DNA from: Litsea cubeba
Lineage: Eukaryota > Streptophyta > Magnoliopsida > Laurales > Lauraceae
Assembly (NCBI GenBank): GCA_012931725.1
Contig: CM022951.1
Coordinates: forward strand, 25,640,752-25,704,751
Length of the DNA: 64,000 bases
Direction: 5' to 3'
A program made the translations under genes and the position numbers. Within the stretch, counting starts at the first letter, position 1. Each line of letters begins with the position of its first letter. Of the stretch, positions 31,294 through 43,140 are shown piece by piece. The notes below the pieces were generated by a model. That model saw only the letters and a program-made list of their open reading frames with translations. It was not told the origin of the DNA and ran no database searches.

Positions 31294-33719
31294 TGATGGA
31301 CCGCGCTCCTGCCCGGGGCCTACCGAGGTCGGCGGGCTTGGGAGACCGTTGGGTACGACCCTTTCGTGACCGGGGGGCAGATGCGTGCATCAACATTTCT
31401 TTGTGTGGGTGTGCCAGATTTTCTATTTTACTTGGAATTGCAAGTGGTGATCCGGAGATCAACCTTCGCAAGTAAAAAGGAAATCAACTTCTTTCAAGTT
31501 TTCCATTGCACATATATTTAAGAAAAGAGACATTTTCTTGATTTGCCGTGAAAGGTGATTTTTTTGGCATTTATAGCCGATTTTGGCGTTTATAGCCGAT
31601 TTTTGGCGTTTATAGCCGATTTTGTCGTTTATAGCCGATTTACAATTCTTATCAATAATGAAAGAAAAGAGTTGTGATTTTTGTCTCTTTTAAAAAAATA
31701 CAAACTACAATGAAAAGCAAGAAAAGGAGGATCTAACTTCTCAGGAAATTGTGGGGGACTCGTTCAGATTGACGGTCGTAAGCCATATGTGGGCTTCGCC
31801 ATCATCCATGCAAATGAGAACAGAGGATGCTATTGATTCGCTTGGCTTGGCTATAACCTCAGGTTTTTAGAGGACAAAGACCAAAAGAAGGAGAAGGAGA
31901 CCAATAAAAAGCCGAGTAGACGGGCTGAAAAGCCACGTCTAAGCCATTGGCGGCAGAAGGAGAAGGCAAGGACCTTGGGGGGGGGTACCCCCCAAGGGAC
32001 TTTTGTCACCTTGTTGCGGTGATCGGTGTAGAACTTCCGCAGAGTTTTCTCTCTTTTTCTTTCTCTGGATTTCTGTGCTTGTTTTCTGATTTCTGTCTGC
32101 TGTCTCTGTCTGTGTGTTTTTTTTTTCTTGGAGAGCTCTCCTATTTATAGGCTTTTAGGTAGCCATTTAGGAGGGTTTATGAGCCTTGATTGTCATAAAG
32201 CTACATAAAGGGAGGAGTTACAAGATTGAATTCTTTATTTTGTAACTCCTTTTTCTTGGCTTCTGATTGGCCGGAGGAGATTGAGGGCATTTAATCGCCT
32301 TTAATCGCCATGATGGGAGGAGTTTCATGGGTTAAATGTCATGAATCTCTTGACTTGTAACTCCCGAATGCTTGCTTCTGATTGGGACGTCCAAAGAAAT
32401 GGATTAATGACTGTAATAAAGCTAGTCAATTAATCGCATTAAGTGGTCGCCGAGCAGTTGAAGAGTCGCGGGCCGTGCCGCGTCTTTTGGGATTCTTCTG
32501 GCGATGATCATCGATGGATCTTCATGTAGATCGACATCGGATGACCATGTAACTTCAGGTGTTGGTTGCCAACAGCGGGTCGGTGCCATCTGTCCTGTCG
32601 ATTTTTCGATCGGTCGGGTAGAAAGCACACTTTTTTTGGTTGACCGGGTGGCGATCAATGTTGTTTCCGATACTCTTGATGATTGACCCATGTTTTAGAC
32701 GGATGTCAGAGGGTTTGGTGTCTCAAAAGTATGAATTTTGGAAAGTACCAGAGGCTGGACGCTTCGAATCGCGAAAAAACGGCGAAAACCGGGGTTTCCA
32801 TGGCCTTCCCAGCGATCCCGGGCTCCAGGGTCGCCGGCGACCCTGGGGTTTTTGCCCCCCTTTTGTCCCGTTTTGTGTCCGTTTTTGCTGTTTTTCGATT
32901 CTTTTTTCTTCTGTATTTTTCCTTGACATTTTGATCATTTATTGGCATGATTTCCTTGTAGAAAACCTGATGAGAATCTTTGCTTTTTGGTTTGCAAAGT
33001 TTCCAATTTTCTGAGAAAGCCGAAGACTTTGTTGCGCAGAACTGCCGATTTTCCGTCAGAAGCTGAAACTGGGTCAAACGATGTCGGAATGACCTGAAAT
33101 TTGGTGTGAAGCCTCCTGAGCAATAAATAAGACCAACCATAGGCTTTTGTTTAGTTTTGAAGCCGTTTGGGGTCCTATTACCAGTAGACTTTCTTTTGTC
33201 GCGATGAAGATGTCGCGGCTCGATGTGCGGTCAACCGATGTCTGATTGACTTGAAATTTGACAGGGAACCTATTGGAGTCATTTTAAGATGATCCATAGG
33301 CTCTGTCTTGGAAACCACGGTCCCGGGGAGCTTCGCCGCCGAGAGGCCTGATTTAGCTGTTCAACGGTTGATGTAGGGTCAAACGTTGTCGGTTTGACTC
33401 GGAACTTGACGTGGAGCCTTTTGGATGTATTTTGAGACCATCCATCGGCTCTGATCGAAGATTTGGTGTTTCCGATGCTTTCGCCGCCGGGAGCTCCTTT
33501 TTAGCTTTTGGAGAAGCGAAGTTAGGCCAAATGATTTTGAAATGGCCCGAAACTTCTTGTGTACTCCTCTTTTGGCTGTCTTGAAAGATCTTGCAGTTTT
33601 TTGTTTGATTCTGACAAGATTTGCTTTTTTGGAAGTAGCATTGCCTATTTATGGCAGGTCGCGACTTCATGTAGCTCTTTGGATCTTGAAGAGGCAAAGT
33701 GACATTTTTGGTGTCAACA
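31294..33719 (-). repeat. Tat copy B, 5' LTR (2426 bp)
   Basis: Same ends as the partner LTR, with a minus-strand TATA box at 32141-32149 (TATAAATAG). It holds four tagccga units (31562-31640), a 9-G inverted repeat (about 31972-31999), a 22-bp perfect palindrome (32825-32846) and three GTCA...TGAC units. It is followed by the duplication gatat. Confidence 0.93.
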
Positions 33720-34989
33720 GATATGTGGCACCATCATTTTTCAGAGCAAATGGCATGACAGTGTAGCAATACACGCCAAATGGGGTCCGAAAAGATGTAT
33801 GTTTTTCATCTTCAGGATGCATCTTTATCTGATTGTAGCCAGAGAAACCATCCATGAATGTCATTCGCTCGAATCCACAGGTGTTATCAATCATTACCTC
33901 TGGTATAGGGAGCGGAAATTCATCTTTAGGGAATGAGCCATTCAGGTATCTATAGTCAATACAGACCCTGATCTGCCCGTTCTTCTTTGTCACGGGGACA
34001 ATGTTGGCCAACCATTCAGGATGTTGTTCCTCACGGATGAGGCCGACGCTTTTGAGTTTTTGAACTTCTTGTTCAATTTTATCCATCACATCTGGACGGA
34101 ATCTTCTTTGGCCTTGCTTGACAGGCTTGATGTCTTCTTGAAGATTGAGTTTGTGAACCGCTATTTTGGGGTCTAAGCCTGGCATTTCAGCGTAAGACCA
34201 TGCAAAGCAATCAACGAACTCACGAAGAAAGGCGATATACTCGGGTAACTCATCATCCTTTATATTCTTGCTTATGAATACAGGACGTGGGTTATCTGGT
34301 GTTCCCAAGTCTATCTTTTGAACAGGATCTTCTGTTGGAAGGTTCGAAGGTGGTTCCTCCACAATATTTTCGAAGGCTTCCAGCTCAACGAAACCTTCTG
34401 GGTTTTCAAAGGCATTTCCAGACCAAGGTTTTGTTCGTTTCCATGGGTCTTCTTGATAGGTAATTTTCCCAAGGCTTGCTATGAGATGATCCCAATCGCC
34501 TGTTGAAACCGGGTCGAAGTAGGCTACTTCTATTGGAGATGAGGGTTCTTCTGGGTCAGAAGACCACACGTCTGTTCCATCGGACAACTCCTCTTCATTT
34601 TTGGAGAAATCGTGCCAATTGGATGAGCTTCCTGGATCTTTGTCAGGTGACTCATTAAAGAGATATCCAGGGAGATCGATGTCTTCATGGACTTGAGAAG
34701 TTGAGGCTTGGTCAGTATATTGACTTTTAAGCCTTTGTGTCAACTGTCTCAAGGGAGTGTTAGGATCATACCCTAACCCGTGTGAAGACTTTTCTACATA
34801 GCCGTAGAGTCTCCAATCTTCCAGCTGGCTTTTGGTCAAGACGGGCCCCAATGGCATGAGAATACCGCGTCCTTCTCCCAAACCGACTGGGTTTTGAGCG
34901 TCATAGCCCATTTTCTTCATAATAGCTTGTGCCACAGAACTATATAAGGATAGTTGAGGCATACCTTCATTTTGGAAAGGTTCAAGCAT
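33720..34989 (-). pseudogene. G-patch and N-terminal reverse transcriptase of Tat copy A
   Basis: Reading down from 34989: a G-patch (AIMKKMGYDAQNPVGLGEGR), a linker, then RT motifs including WLANIVPVTKKNGQIRVC, LPIPEVMIDNT, MDGFSGYNQIKMHPED and TPFGVYCYTVMPF. It stops at the LTR of copy B (33719); the catalytic YVDD half is at 9560-10550. In A the conserved FGLKNAGATYQ reads FALKNDGATYLL, a sign of decay after insertion. G-patches bind RNA and occur next to protease in some retroelements. Confidence 0.87.
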
Positions 34990-36962
34990 GGAGTTTGATG
35001 AAGAAGCATCGATCTATGGAAGAAGATCGGCTTTTCCTTTGCTGAAGTTGCTGGAACAACGAAGGAAGCTGACGTACGATCTTCTATGTCAGAAGTTATC
35101 TCCATTGGAGTGAGAGCAGGCTGAACTTGCTGAGTGTCAGCTTAGCTTAACGATGTGTCGTCTTCCGGCTCTGAATCCGAGTCCGTGTCTTGCATGATAG
35201 ACACGAAAGAGACAACAAATTTGCCCCCAGGCTTTTGCTTTGCCTTCTTTACTTTAGTTGTGATGACCAAAGGCTTTGAAGGTTTGAGGGAGATGATGAA
35301 GGGAGTTTGAATGCTCTCTTCCAATTTACCGGATGGTTTGTTTTCTTCCGGTGATTGTTGAGGAGCTTTGCCTTTATCTTTCTGGAGATTTTCGGCAAAG
35401 GATGCTGTGTGCTTCTCCTCTTCTTCTTTTTCACCTTCATACATTTGTGAGTCTGCGAAGTGGACTTCTTTACCTTTGAAGGGTTTTCTGTCCGCAAAGA
35501 CTCGATGTATCATGCCGTCGTCGCCAACAAACTTGATTCATTGATGTAGAGTTGAAGGGAAAACACCATTCTCGTGGATCCAAGGGCGTCCGAGAAGGAT
35601 GTTGTAGCATGAAGGGGTTTTTATTGCATACACTGTGACCTCAGAGATAAGATCACCGATCTGCAACTTGAACCTGATTTTGCCGATAGGCCTTTGAGTA
35701 CTCCCATCGTATCCAAAGATAGATACAGATGTGTGGCTCAGCTTGCTGGGTGGGATGCCCAACTCTTCAAGAGCCGATGTGGAGATGAGGTTGAGTGCAG
35801 AACCTGGGTCGATCTGAACTCTGTGCATAGGCATTTCCTTGATATACCCTGTGAAGTACAGGGATCGGTTATGCCTGGTTTCTCTAAGTAGGACGTCGTC
35901 CTTTGTGAAGGCGATGGTTGCACTGGCTGCTTTTTTAACCGAGAGGCATTCAATGCATGATCCCTCAGTTTTCTTCTTTTCTCCCTTTGAGGAGGCTTCT
36001 GAGTTTTTGACCCGGTAATCCATTTCGATTTGGAGGACTTGCGGGGCATATTTGTCGACATCCTCATTCAGCTTTTGTAATTCCGAGATGAGATTATCAC
36101 GAGTGTGCGGAGACATTCGCAACAAATCTAGGATGTGCAGACGTGCAGGTATGTGCTTGAAGTGTTCAATCAAGTCATACTTGAAAGCCTCGTTAGGGCC
36201 TGCATGTTCATCATTGTTGCCACTAGGAGCGCTTACAACATCTTTTCCCGAAGGATTTACATATGTAAAGGAAGATTGGTTGTAATTTTTGTGGTAGTCC
36301 CGGCCAGAGCGGGTGCCTCTACCAACTTCGAGAGCTTCTTGAGAAGGGTCTTCGTTTGGAAGATTGTCTTCAGGATCAAGAGGCTGTCGTTTTTCATTTG
36401 CTGAGGATGAATCAGCAGCAGAGTTGCCATCCTCAATGATTGTGTTGCACGAAGTATTTTCCGGGAACAAGTCCTGAACAGCATCCAGCAACCTTTCTTC
36501 TTCGTTGACTAATTCATCGTCCCAAGCATCAATGGCTGGGAGTTCTTCAGTCAGGAAGGGTGTGAACTTTGAAGTCACAGTCTCAGGAGAAGAAACCTGA
36601 GAGGGTGTCATCTCAGTGAAAGTCACGTGAGACGAGGTGGCTTCAGAAGATACATTGCTAGGCGTCGCCGGAGTGTAAGTGATCTCATCAGACGATGCTT
36701 CGGAAGAGCTATAATCCCGAATTATCACATTACAGGAAGCTCTGACGGGAGACGTTGCCTGATCGGAGTCAGACTCATCCTCGGATGTAAGAGGATCGTC
36801 TATCCAGCAATTTTCTCCATTTTCAGGAGTTAAGGGAGGATGAACCTGGTGGTCTTCAGGGACTTCAGGCTCTGGATTGCGAGGAGGCTCGTTGACGCGT
36901 TCTTGCTCTTGTTCTAGAGCGAGTCGCTGCAAGATCCTTGCATATTCTTCCAGATCAGGCAT
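34990..36962 (-). pseudogene. Protease region of Tat copy A
   Basis: A long frame (36962-35538) runs from an acidic, Ser/Thr-rich linker to the aspartic protease with IDPGSALNLIS and GYDGSTQRPIGK. It ends at a TGA (copy B has TGC) after TLHQ. Downstream frames (35513-35142) continue the acidic linker until further stops near 35144. Broken by nonsense and small indels. Confidence 0.83.
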
Positions 36963-37890
36963 GGGAGCCGGATCTTCTTCTTCATCAACTCTTTATGGCT
37001 CAACATGGTTGATTTCCACTGGAGTAATGAGAGGTGCTGAGTCAGTAGCATTTTCTTGTACAGCCTCTTGGTCTTCTTCATCATCAGACCTGGATCCTTG
37101 TGGCTGTAGGGGGTTATACCAGATTACTGGCATAAGATGAGACTCAGGAACCCATTCTTCATCAGAGAGATATTCTCCTATTTCAAGGGACTCCTCCGAC
37201 TCATCTGTGTAGTTGGATTCGAATCCATCATCGGTGTCGCTGGACTCGTATCCATCAATGGAGAATCCAACTACCGAATTGCAAGAGTATGATGCCTCCT
37301 GCATGGCTTCTTTGAATTGAGGTGGCATGAAATCACTGAGAGTGAATTTCCTTACCCCCTTTGAAGTCTCTGGAAGGGATGTTTTTGTTGCCTCCAGTGA
37401 AGCGGTAGAGGAAGCCTCTGCCTTTTCTTTGACCTCTAGTTTTGGCTGGGTCTTCTCTTGCCGTTTGAGCTTGAGGAGATGTTTCCTAGCCTGCCTTCGC
37501 TGTTGAGCTGTAGGCTTTGTTTTCACGACCTCCCAATTTTCATCTTCCAGGAGATCGGGATGTACCCATATCGGTTGTCCATCTGGTGTCGGGTAAGGAA
37601 CCAGTTCCTCGGACGCTTGGATTGAGTTTATCACCTTGAAGGAAGTAGTGATCTTCTTCTTCGGTGATTTTGATGTTTGTCCACATGTCACCATGTTGAC
37701 GGAGGAAGGCCCATAGTTTTTGTCAAAGGTGATGACTTCGTTTTTCCACATCTCATTTATTTTCTCTCTCACAATGAAGCATTGATTGAGAGGATGCGAG
37801 ATCATCTGGTGGTATGGACAGTACCGAGGATCGTTGGTTTTGCCAACATCACCCGGTCTTTTTGGTTCAGGCAAGGTGAGCTTGCCGTTT
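36963..37890 (-). pseudogene. Gag C-terminal zinc-finger region of Tat copy A
   Basis: Begins in mid-gene at the rearrangement point 37890/37891 with TNGKLTLPEPKRPGD. It contains a Cys/His cluster, YCPYHQMISHPLNQCF, spaced C-x2-H-x4-H-x4-C, a variant of the retroviral zinc knuckle seen in plant Ty3 gags. It ends at a TAA (36991-36993, CAA in copy C). The rest of gag, the leader and the 5' LTR of copy A are missing. Confidence 0.83.
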
Positions 37891-38110
37891 GTGAATTTGA
37901 AATTAAAAAGATACAATTAGAAATATAAAATGGAGGAGACTCTAACTTTATCATTGGAGAGTCCTCGATCGGACCATCCGATCGAGCTCTTACGATGATT
38001 TGTCTATGATACAGGCAGGAAGATCTATTCAGTTCAAGAAGGAGGGAGGTTTCCAATGCCGAGTAGAGCTAATCAGCTCGTCAGTTGACCAATCAAAATC
38101 AGTACTTACA
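37891..38110 (+). repeat. LTR fragment of another retrotransposon (element D)
   Basis: Starts abruptly inside the copy A gag. It ends ...cttaca directly before a PBS, so it is the inner end of a plus-strand 5' LTR. It holds a 9-bp stem inverted repeat, CTCGATCGG/CCGATCGAG, with a 5-nt loop (about 37965-37987). Confidence 0.65.
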
Positions 38111-38132
38111 ATTGGCGCTGTCTGTGGGAAGC
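38111..38132 (+). promoter_or_regulatory. Primer-binding site of element D
   Basis: attggcgctgtctgtgggaa, with TGG two bases after the LTR end. It closely resembles the attggcgccgtctgtggga-type PBS of many plant Ty3 elements, so it marks a plus-strand element. Confidence 0.75.
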
Positions 38133-38896
38133 GAAAGAGGAAAATCATCCACTAACGATTCTTCTTGCTGAGAGATATGGCGGATCAAGAGCTTGGTCTC
38201 GGATCATAGCACCAAGCTAGACGCTCTCAGTCTCAAATAGAGGCAACCCAGGACAAAGGGCGATGAAGACGCCTGGGAAAGGATCCTGTACTCAATCACT
38301 CTGATGGCCCAAATGTTGATCGGATTGACCCCATTCCAGGCAAAAAAGGACGGATCCAGTCAGAGGTATATCGCGCCGACCCAAGCCATGGCATAAACTC
38401 ACCATCTATGGATAAATTGTAAAAAGGACCCCACCAGAGGCAGGGTCATGAACACTAGGTACTAGTTCCACCACGGGACGCATTTGTCCGCCTGGAGCAA
38501 TATTGCAAAGAAGCTGTTCGGGACATGGCACAGGGAATGAAGCAGTAAAAGGAAAAACTGAACTGTCTGCTGTTAGAATTGGAGGCAGCAAAGGAGGCGT
38601 AAGGACATCCCCCGAGTGCGGAGGACGCTCGAAAAGGTTCGGAAACCGCTCATAAAATCCGAAGAATGGAGCGTTGAGGTAGCACCGATGTGCGGGGGCC
38701 CAGAAGTCACCATTCTGAATCAAAATTTAGGCAGACCCAACCTAAGCATAGAGCAGGAGATGAAGGAAGTAGGACTTCAAGCTCCCTACCGCGAAGGGAG
38801 GAGTCCGAAGTCCAAACACGAGGCATCAAAAGTTCAGCTTTTCCAAGAAAAAAGACAGTTCCACGGGCGCTTGGCGAGGAAGACATACAAGTCCTG
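38133..38896 (+). pseudogene. Degraded gag-like start of element D
   Basis: An ATG at 38177-38179 opens a frame that stops after ten codons. Beyond it, all frames hold short gag-like stretches (for example one coding EQYCKEAVRDMAQGMK near 38490) separated by stops. It looks like an old Ty3 gag or a non-autonomous derivative. It ends at the next repeat. Confidence 0.5.
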
Positions 38897-41100
38897 TGTT
38901 AGATCCTGACCCAGACCAACTCGATTAGTACTAATTAAGTGAGTGTTTTTCCTTAAGTGAGTTTTAGTATTAGTTGGGTCAGAATATAATTAGAATTAGT
39001 CTTGGTTTAGTTTTGAGAATTTTGAGATCGTTTAATATTAGTCAGTCACACTCAAGGCCGCCCTAAGTGCACGTGTGAAATGGGTGTTCATTCTAGTTTT
39101 GTAATTTTGATAGTGACTTTTATGTCATTTGAATGATTTTAGTATTTATGACAACTTTTGTTTCTAGCCCATATGTGTTTGAGGCCCAGAAACTCAAGTT
39201 TTGGCCCAAAAGGGTAAATCTGACTATTCATACTAAATCTGGGCACAAATTTTGAAATCTCAAAACCATGTCAAAATTATACTTTTTGAAAACTAGATAT
39301 TTAGATGATCGTTTTATCCTTCTTCGCGGATCTCATCCGGGGTCCACAAGACCATGTTTTAATCATTACAAGTTTCAGCTGCAAGGGACCCACTTTCAAA
39401 AACTATAAGTACTTCCTTATTCTCTCTTCCACTATTCACTTTCACCTTTACCAAATTCCTGCAACCTTTTTTTTTCTAACCTAGAGCAAAAGAGAGAAAG
39501 GGCCTTTTTCTTGACCTTCTTCCTTGGGATTGATCTAGCAAGAAGGCTCCATTTGCAAAACAAAAACCATCATTCTCCTTCCCTCATCTCAAGCTTCAGC
39601 TGGATCCATTTTGAGCCAAATCCCTACAACTATTCATCATCTTCTAGCTCTCTTCTTCTTGTTTGACTAGCTAAAGGTTAGAGCTTGAACCCATCTTCTC
39701 ATTGATGTTCTTTTAGCTCACAAAGAGCTATTTTTTCTAACTTTCAAACCCATTTTCGAAATGGGGATTTGTAATGGCCAAAATGTGATTTTTTGTATGT
39801 TCTATTTTGGGGCTTTTGTGTAGATTTCGTGGACCTCCTTTTTGGTTGGATTTTGTGGAGTGTTGCTTAGCTTTTGGACAAAGGCAAGTGATCTTTATAG
39901 GTTTTCTATGTACATTGTGTTGTGGTTTCACTATCTTCATTAAAGCATGATTTTTATGCTTAATGTCAAAATGAATGTTATACTTATGTTCTTTAAAATA
40001 TTAGCTTCAGTTTTCTCTTTTCCATTGATGTTGATGAATTTTCCGAATTCTTAGAATCATGTTTTAATCTTGTAAGTTTGATGATTTTTGTACATGGAAA
40101 TGTCTTGATGTTCTCTCATGGAATGAATGGATTAATTGTTGATAGAATGGCTTAGATATGTGTAAAAAATTGTCCCTTGGAAAGCATGGTGGCTTGGGGA
40201 ATGCAGGTGGCTCAGAAATGAGAAGGAAGGAGGGAAGAAAAATGTGAAAATCTGAACCAAAATGCACTGTCAGTGCATTGTCGGTCAGGTGTCGGTTGAC
40301 CGACGGTCGACCGACAGCCAACCGATACCTGTCGGTTCCAATTCCCGAGATCAACATTTTGACAGAAAAATCCGCCGGTCATCTCACGGTTAACCGACAA
40401 ATCTGTCGGTCCCTTTTCCACAGAGCATCAGTTTTTGTTCAGGGATCTGTCGGTCAGCCAAGGATCAGCTATCGGTCAGTCGAGGGTTGGCCGTCGGCTA
40501 ACTGATGGCTAATCGATAGCTGACTGAGGGCTAATTGAGGCTTGCAAAAAGGCACTATTTTTGATGGATTTCTTCAGAAATAAAAACTACACTAAGCATT
40601 AGACCTTTACTTGACATTGTGCACTTGGAATTCTAAAATGTACTTTAACTTCGGAGGCACCAAACCTTGTAAATTTCGGACATTTGGTTTCTAACTTCTC
40701 GAAGGTCAATGAATGGTCTTAGCCTAAGCTTGATAGACTTCGTGTTTGAACTTCTGTTTTGATGCTACATGCATCATCGTGTACTCTTTTGAATTTCAAG
40801 AATAAGCTTGTTTAAAGATGAGTTTCAAGAATCAAATGGGAATCACTTCTTAAGTATTGTCAAGCATATATCTTATGCTATTTTGTTAGCCTTGTCTCGT
40901 TTCGTTTTTGATAAGTGATTTCCCCTTAAGTTTCGATAAGCCTGATAAGTATATTGATTTGTTTTGTGCATTCATGGATTTAAGTGAACACCACTGAGCT
41001 TGGACTGCCCCTTCAGTCTGATCTACTAGTTGGGGGGTCCTTAAACATAAGGATTGTTTGCAGATTAGTCGTTTATATTATACACATCTTTGTTTTGGCA
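38897..41100 (+). mobile_element. LTR-like block F, ~2.2 kb, possibly Tekay-type
   Basis: Starts tgttagatcctgaccc and ends tttggca. It contains a TATA-like ctataagta (near 39403), a pyrimidine-rich leader and, near its end, caccactgagcttgg, similar to a conserved stretch of the other Tekay-like LTR (caccacttagctt near 20074). No target duplication is visible, so the ends are approximate. It abuts the PMD exon 5 remnant of copy C. Confidence 0.5.
40265..40525. repeat. Cluster of CGGTCGACCG-like palindromes in block F
   Basis: Many overlapping inverted repeats of gtcggt/accgac and ggtcgacc lie in about 250 bp, some forming longer stems (tcggttgaccga, cggtcgaccg). As in the LTR at 18150-20984, they sit well downstream of the TATA-like site. 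Confidence 0.8.
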
Positions 41101-41440
41101 ATCATTGGGCTGACACATGACCTTAAGATCCTTGTTAGGGAGGTCGATGAGGCCAGGAAACGTCTTGAGCATTTGAAGGCACAAGTCGCTGCCAAGTGGG
41201 CTGCTATAACAGAGGCTCACGACAGAGAAAGTGCTCTGATTCGCCGGGTTGCAGATGCTGATCGAGTTCTTGAAAGGAGGTCTCAAGAGAACAAACAATG
41301 GAAAACTGCTCGGGATAAGCTTCCCGGTGTGAAAGAAGGATTGCAGCATTCTCCAGCATCTCATGGCAAGTTCCTGAAGAAGCGTGCCTTGGAATCCCTG
41401 ACAGCTGAGGCCAAAAGTTTGCTTGAGGAGCTGAAATCTG
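41101..41440 (+). pseudogene. Remnant of antisense PMD gene, exon 5 (copy C)
   Basis: Matches the coiled-coil end of the PMD protein (IGLTHDLKILVREVDEAR and following). The rest is missing to the left. On the right the last codons (NSWLETIFD in A and B) are deleted and the frame runs on to 41493. Confidence 0.8.
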
Positions 41441-41649
41441 CATGTATTTTTTGGTACTCTTTTTTTTGTTTTGTTTTCCCTACGCTCGCTTAAATCTTTT
41501 TGTGATGAAAGTAATTGCTAAATGGGATGTTTTTTTTGTTTGTTTTCCCTATGCTCACTTAAATCTTTTTGTGATGAAAGTGATTGCTAAATGGGATTTG
41601 ATTAAAAAGCTTGTCATTTTGTAAAAATCTTTTGTCAAATGATTGTTTT
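41441..41649 (+). repeat. 3' region after PMD remnant (copy C), duplicated block
   Basis: The block with ccctacgctc and gtgatgaaagtaattgc occurs twice (about 41476-41526, 41546-41597), as in copy B. Confidence 0.6.
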
Positions 41650-41855
41650 GGCATGGAAGCCAGATTTTTGTTTGTGGCATGGAAGCCGATTTGTGGCATT
41701 GATAGCCGGTTTTGGTGGCATCTATAGCCGGGTTTGTGGCATTGATAGCCAGGTTTTTTTAAAGCCAATTTTTTTTGTTTTGTGGCATTGATAGTCGGTT
41801 TTGTTTTGTGGCATTGATAGCCGGTTTTGGTGGCATTTATAGCCGGTTTGGTTTT
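41650..41855. repeat. GGC-N-GCC short tandem array (copy C)
   Basis: About eight units; shorter than in copies A and B. Confidence 0.82.
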
Positions 41856-41862
41856 CAAAAAT

Positions 41863-42285
41863 GCAAGTATCGACTAAAAGTCGACTCCCTGCTGAATGTT
41901 CTTACAAGTATCGATGGAATGTCGCATCCTTGCTCATTCGATTGCGAATATCGATGGAATGTTGCATCCTTGCTTTTCAAAAATTTTGATTTTGCGGGTA
42001 CTGACTTGATGCCGTTTCCCCATGATTTTTGAAATTTGTAGTTTTCTCGAACCTTTGGGTCATGGATATCAACTGAAATGTCGCGTCTCCATGGTTTTTT
42101 AGGTTTTTTTGAACCTTTGAGATTTGGGTTGTGGATATCAACTGAAATGTTGCATCTCCACGGTTTTAGATTTTGCAAGTATCGACGAAATGTCGCTTCC
42201 CTGCTATTTTGGAAGTGTCGAACGTGGTTCGCATGCTTTCGATTTGTGTGAGTATTGACTAAGCATCGCTTCCCCACGGTTTTTG
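41863..42285. repeat. Hairpin-unit array (copy C)
   Basis: Includes units with ATGGA/TCCAT and GTGGA/TCCAC arms, and GGAAG with a decayed partner. Two of the central GCAAG/GCGAG units of copy A are merged or lost. Third independent copy of the array. Confidence 0.8.
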
Positions 42286-42590
42286 AAAAACCATTTTTTG
42301 TTTAAAGACACGAGGGTCATAAGCTTTGACCTAAAACCATTTTGGCGGTAAAAGGCAGGATACACTAGGGTGGAAATTCCTGAATCCGGATTTTGTTTCA
42401 AACCATGAATTTTGGGTTCAAAGGTTGAAAATTTTGGTCAAGTTAGGGAAAGGTTCCTAAACTTGGATTTTTGAACAATGAAACGATGAAAGTAAGCATT
42501 GTTTAAATTTCTAGAAATTTCAACATTTGATATGAAAATTCTAAAAAGAGTGGGTTTAGCGAGCGTGTACCTGGAAACCGATTTTGGCGC
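42286..42590. other. Non-coding spacer (copy C)
   Basis: Counterpart of 7449-7813, ending in a ~60-nt deletion that removes the integrase stop codon region. Confidence 0.5.
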
Positions 42591-43140
42591 TGCTTCAAGA
42601 ACTTGCCGTTGATGGGCAGCATACATCTGTCACCTTTCATGTCTAGGAGTGCGTATGCGCCGTTGAAGAAAACCTTGTCGATGACGTAGGGTCCCTCCCA
42701 TTTTGGCTCAAATTTGCCTTTGGACTTATGAGCGAAGACTATTGGTCTTTTTACCGCAAGAACCAAGTCACCCTTTTTGTAGGCGCGTTGCCTGACCTTT
42801 TTGTCGAAAGATCCTGCCATGCATGCTTGGTAAAGTTCAATGCTTTGTTGAGCTTCGAGCCGTCTCTCATCGAGATTGTCCAGCTCATGGAGTCGCAATT
42901 TGACATTGCTTTCTTGAGTCATGTCATTTCGCAAGGATACCATCAAGGAAGGAATTTGTACTTCCAAGGGCACAACAGCTTCGCATCCATAAACCAAGGA
43001 GAATGGTGTGCTATGGGTTGGTCCTCGAACGGTGGTTCGATGGGCCCACAAAGCTTCAGACATTTTGTCGCTCCAGTCTCTTTTGTGACTAGAGACCATT
43101 TTCTTGAGGATTTTGCAGAGTGTCTTGTTGAAATCTTCTG
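42591..43140 (-). pseudogene. Integrase C-terminal part (copy C)
   Basis: Matches copy A from VSSHKRDWSDKM to NGKFLK. The end is altered by the deletion near 42590. The catalytic Glu (LAEAFNK) lies at the frameshift between this piece and the next. Confidence 0.8.

Larger units (their letters stand above)
10551..33719 (-). mobile_element. Tat copy B, Ty3/gypsy LTR retrotransposon inserted into copy A
   Basis: Bounded by two LTRs and a 5-bp duplication. In minus-strand order it contains the 5' LTR, PBS, leader repeats, gag, a shortened protease-to-integrase fusion, the hairpin array, the antisense PMD gene, PPT and 3' LTR. RT, both RNases H and the integrase core are missing, so it is non-autonomous. 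Two solo LTRs interrupt its PMD gene. The two LTRs look very similar apart from repeat-number changes, suggesting a fairly recent insertion. Confidence 0.92.

Noticed and set aside
38616..38909. A new short gene in the A/C junction
   Set aside because: It is one of three overlapping frames of a degraded gag-like region after a PBS; the frame changes repeatedly.
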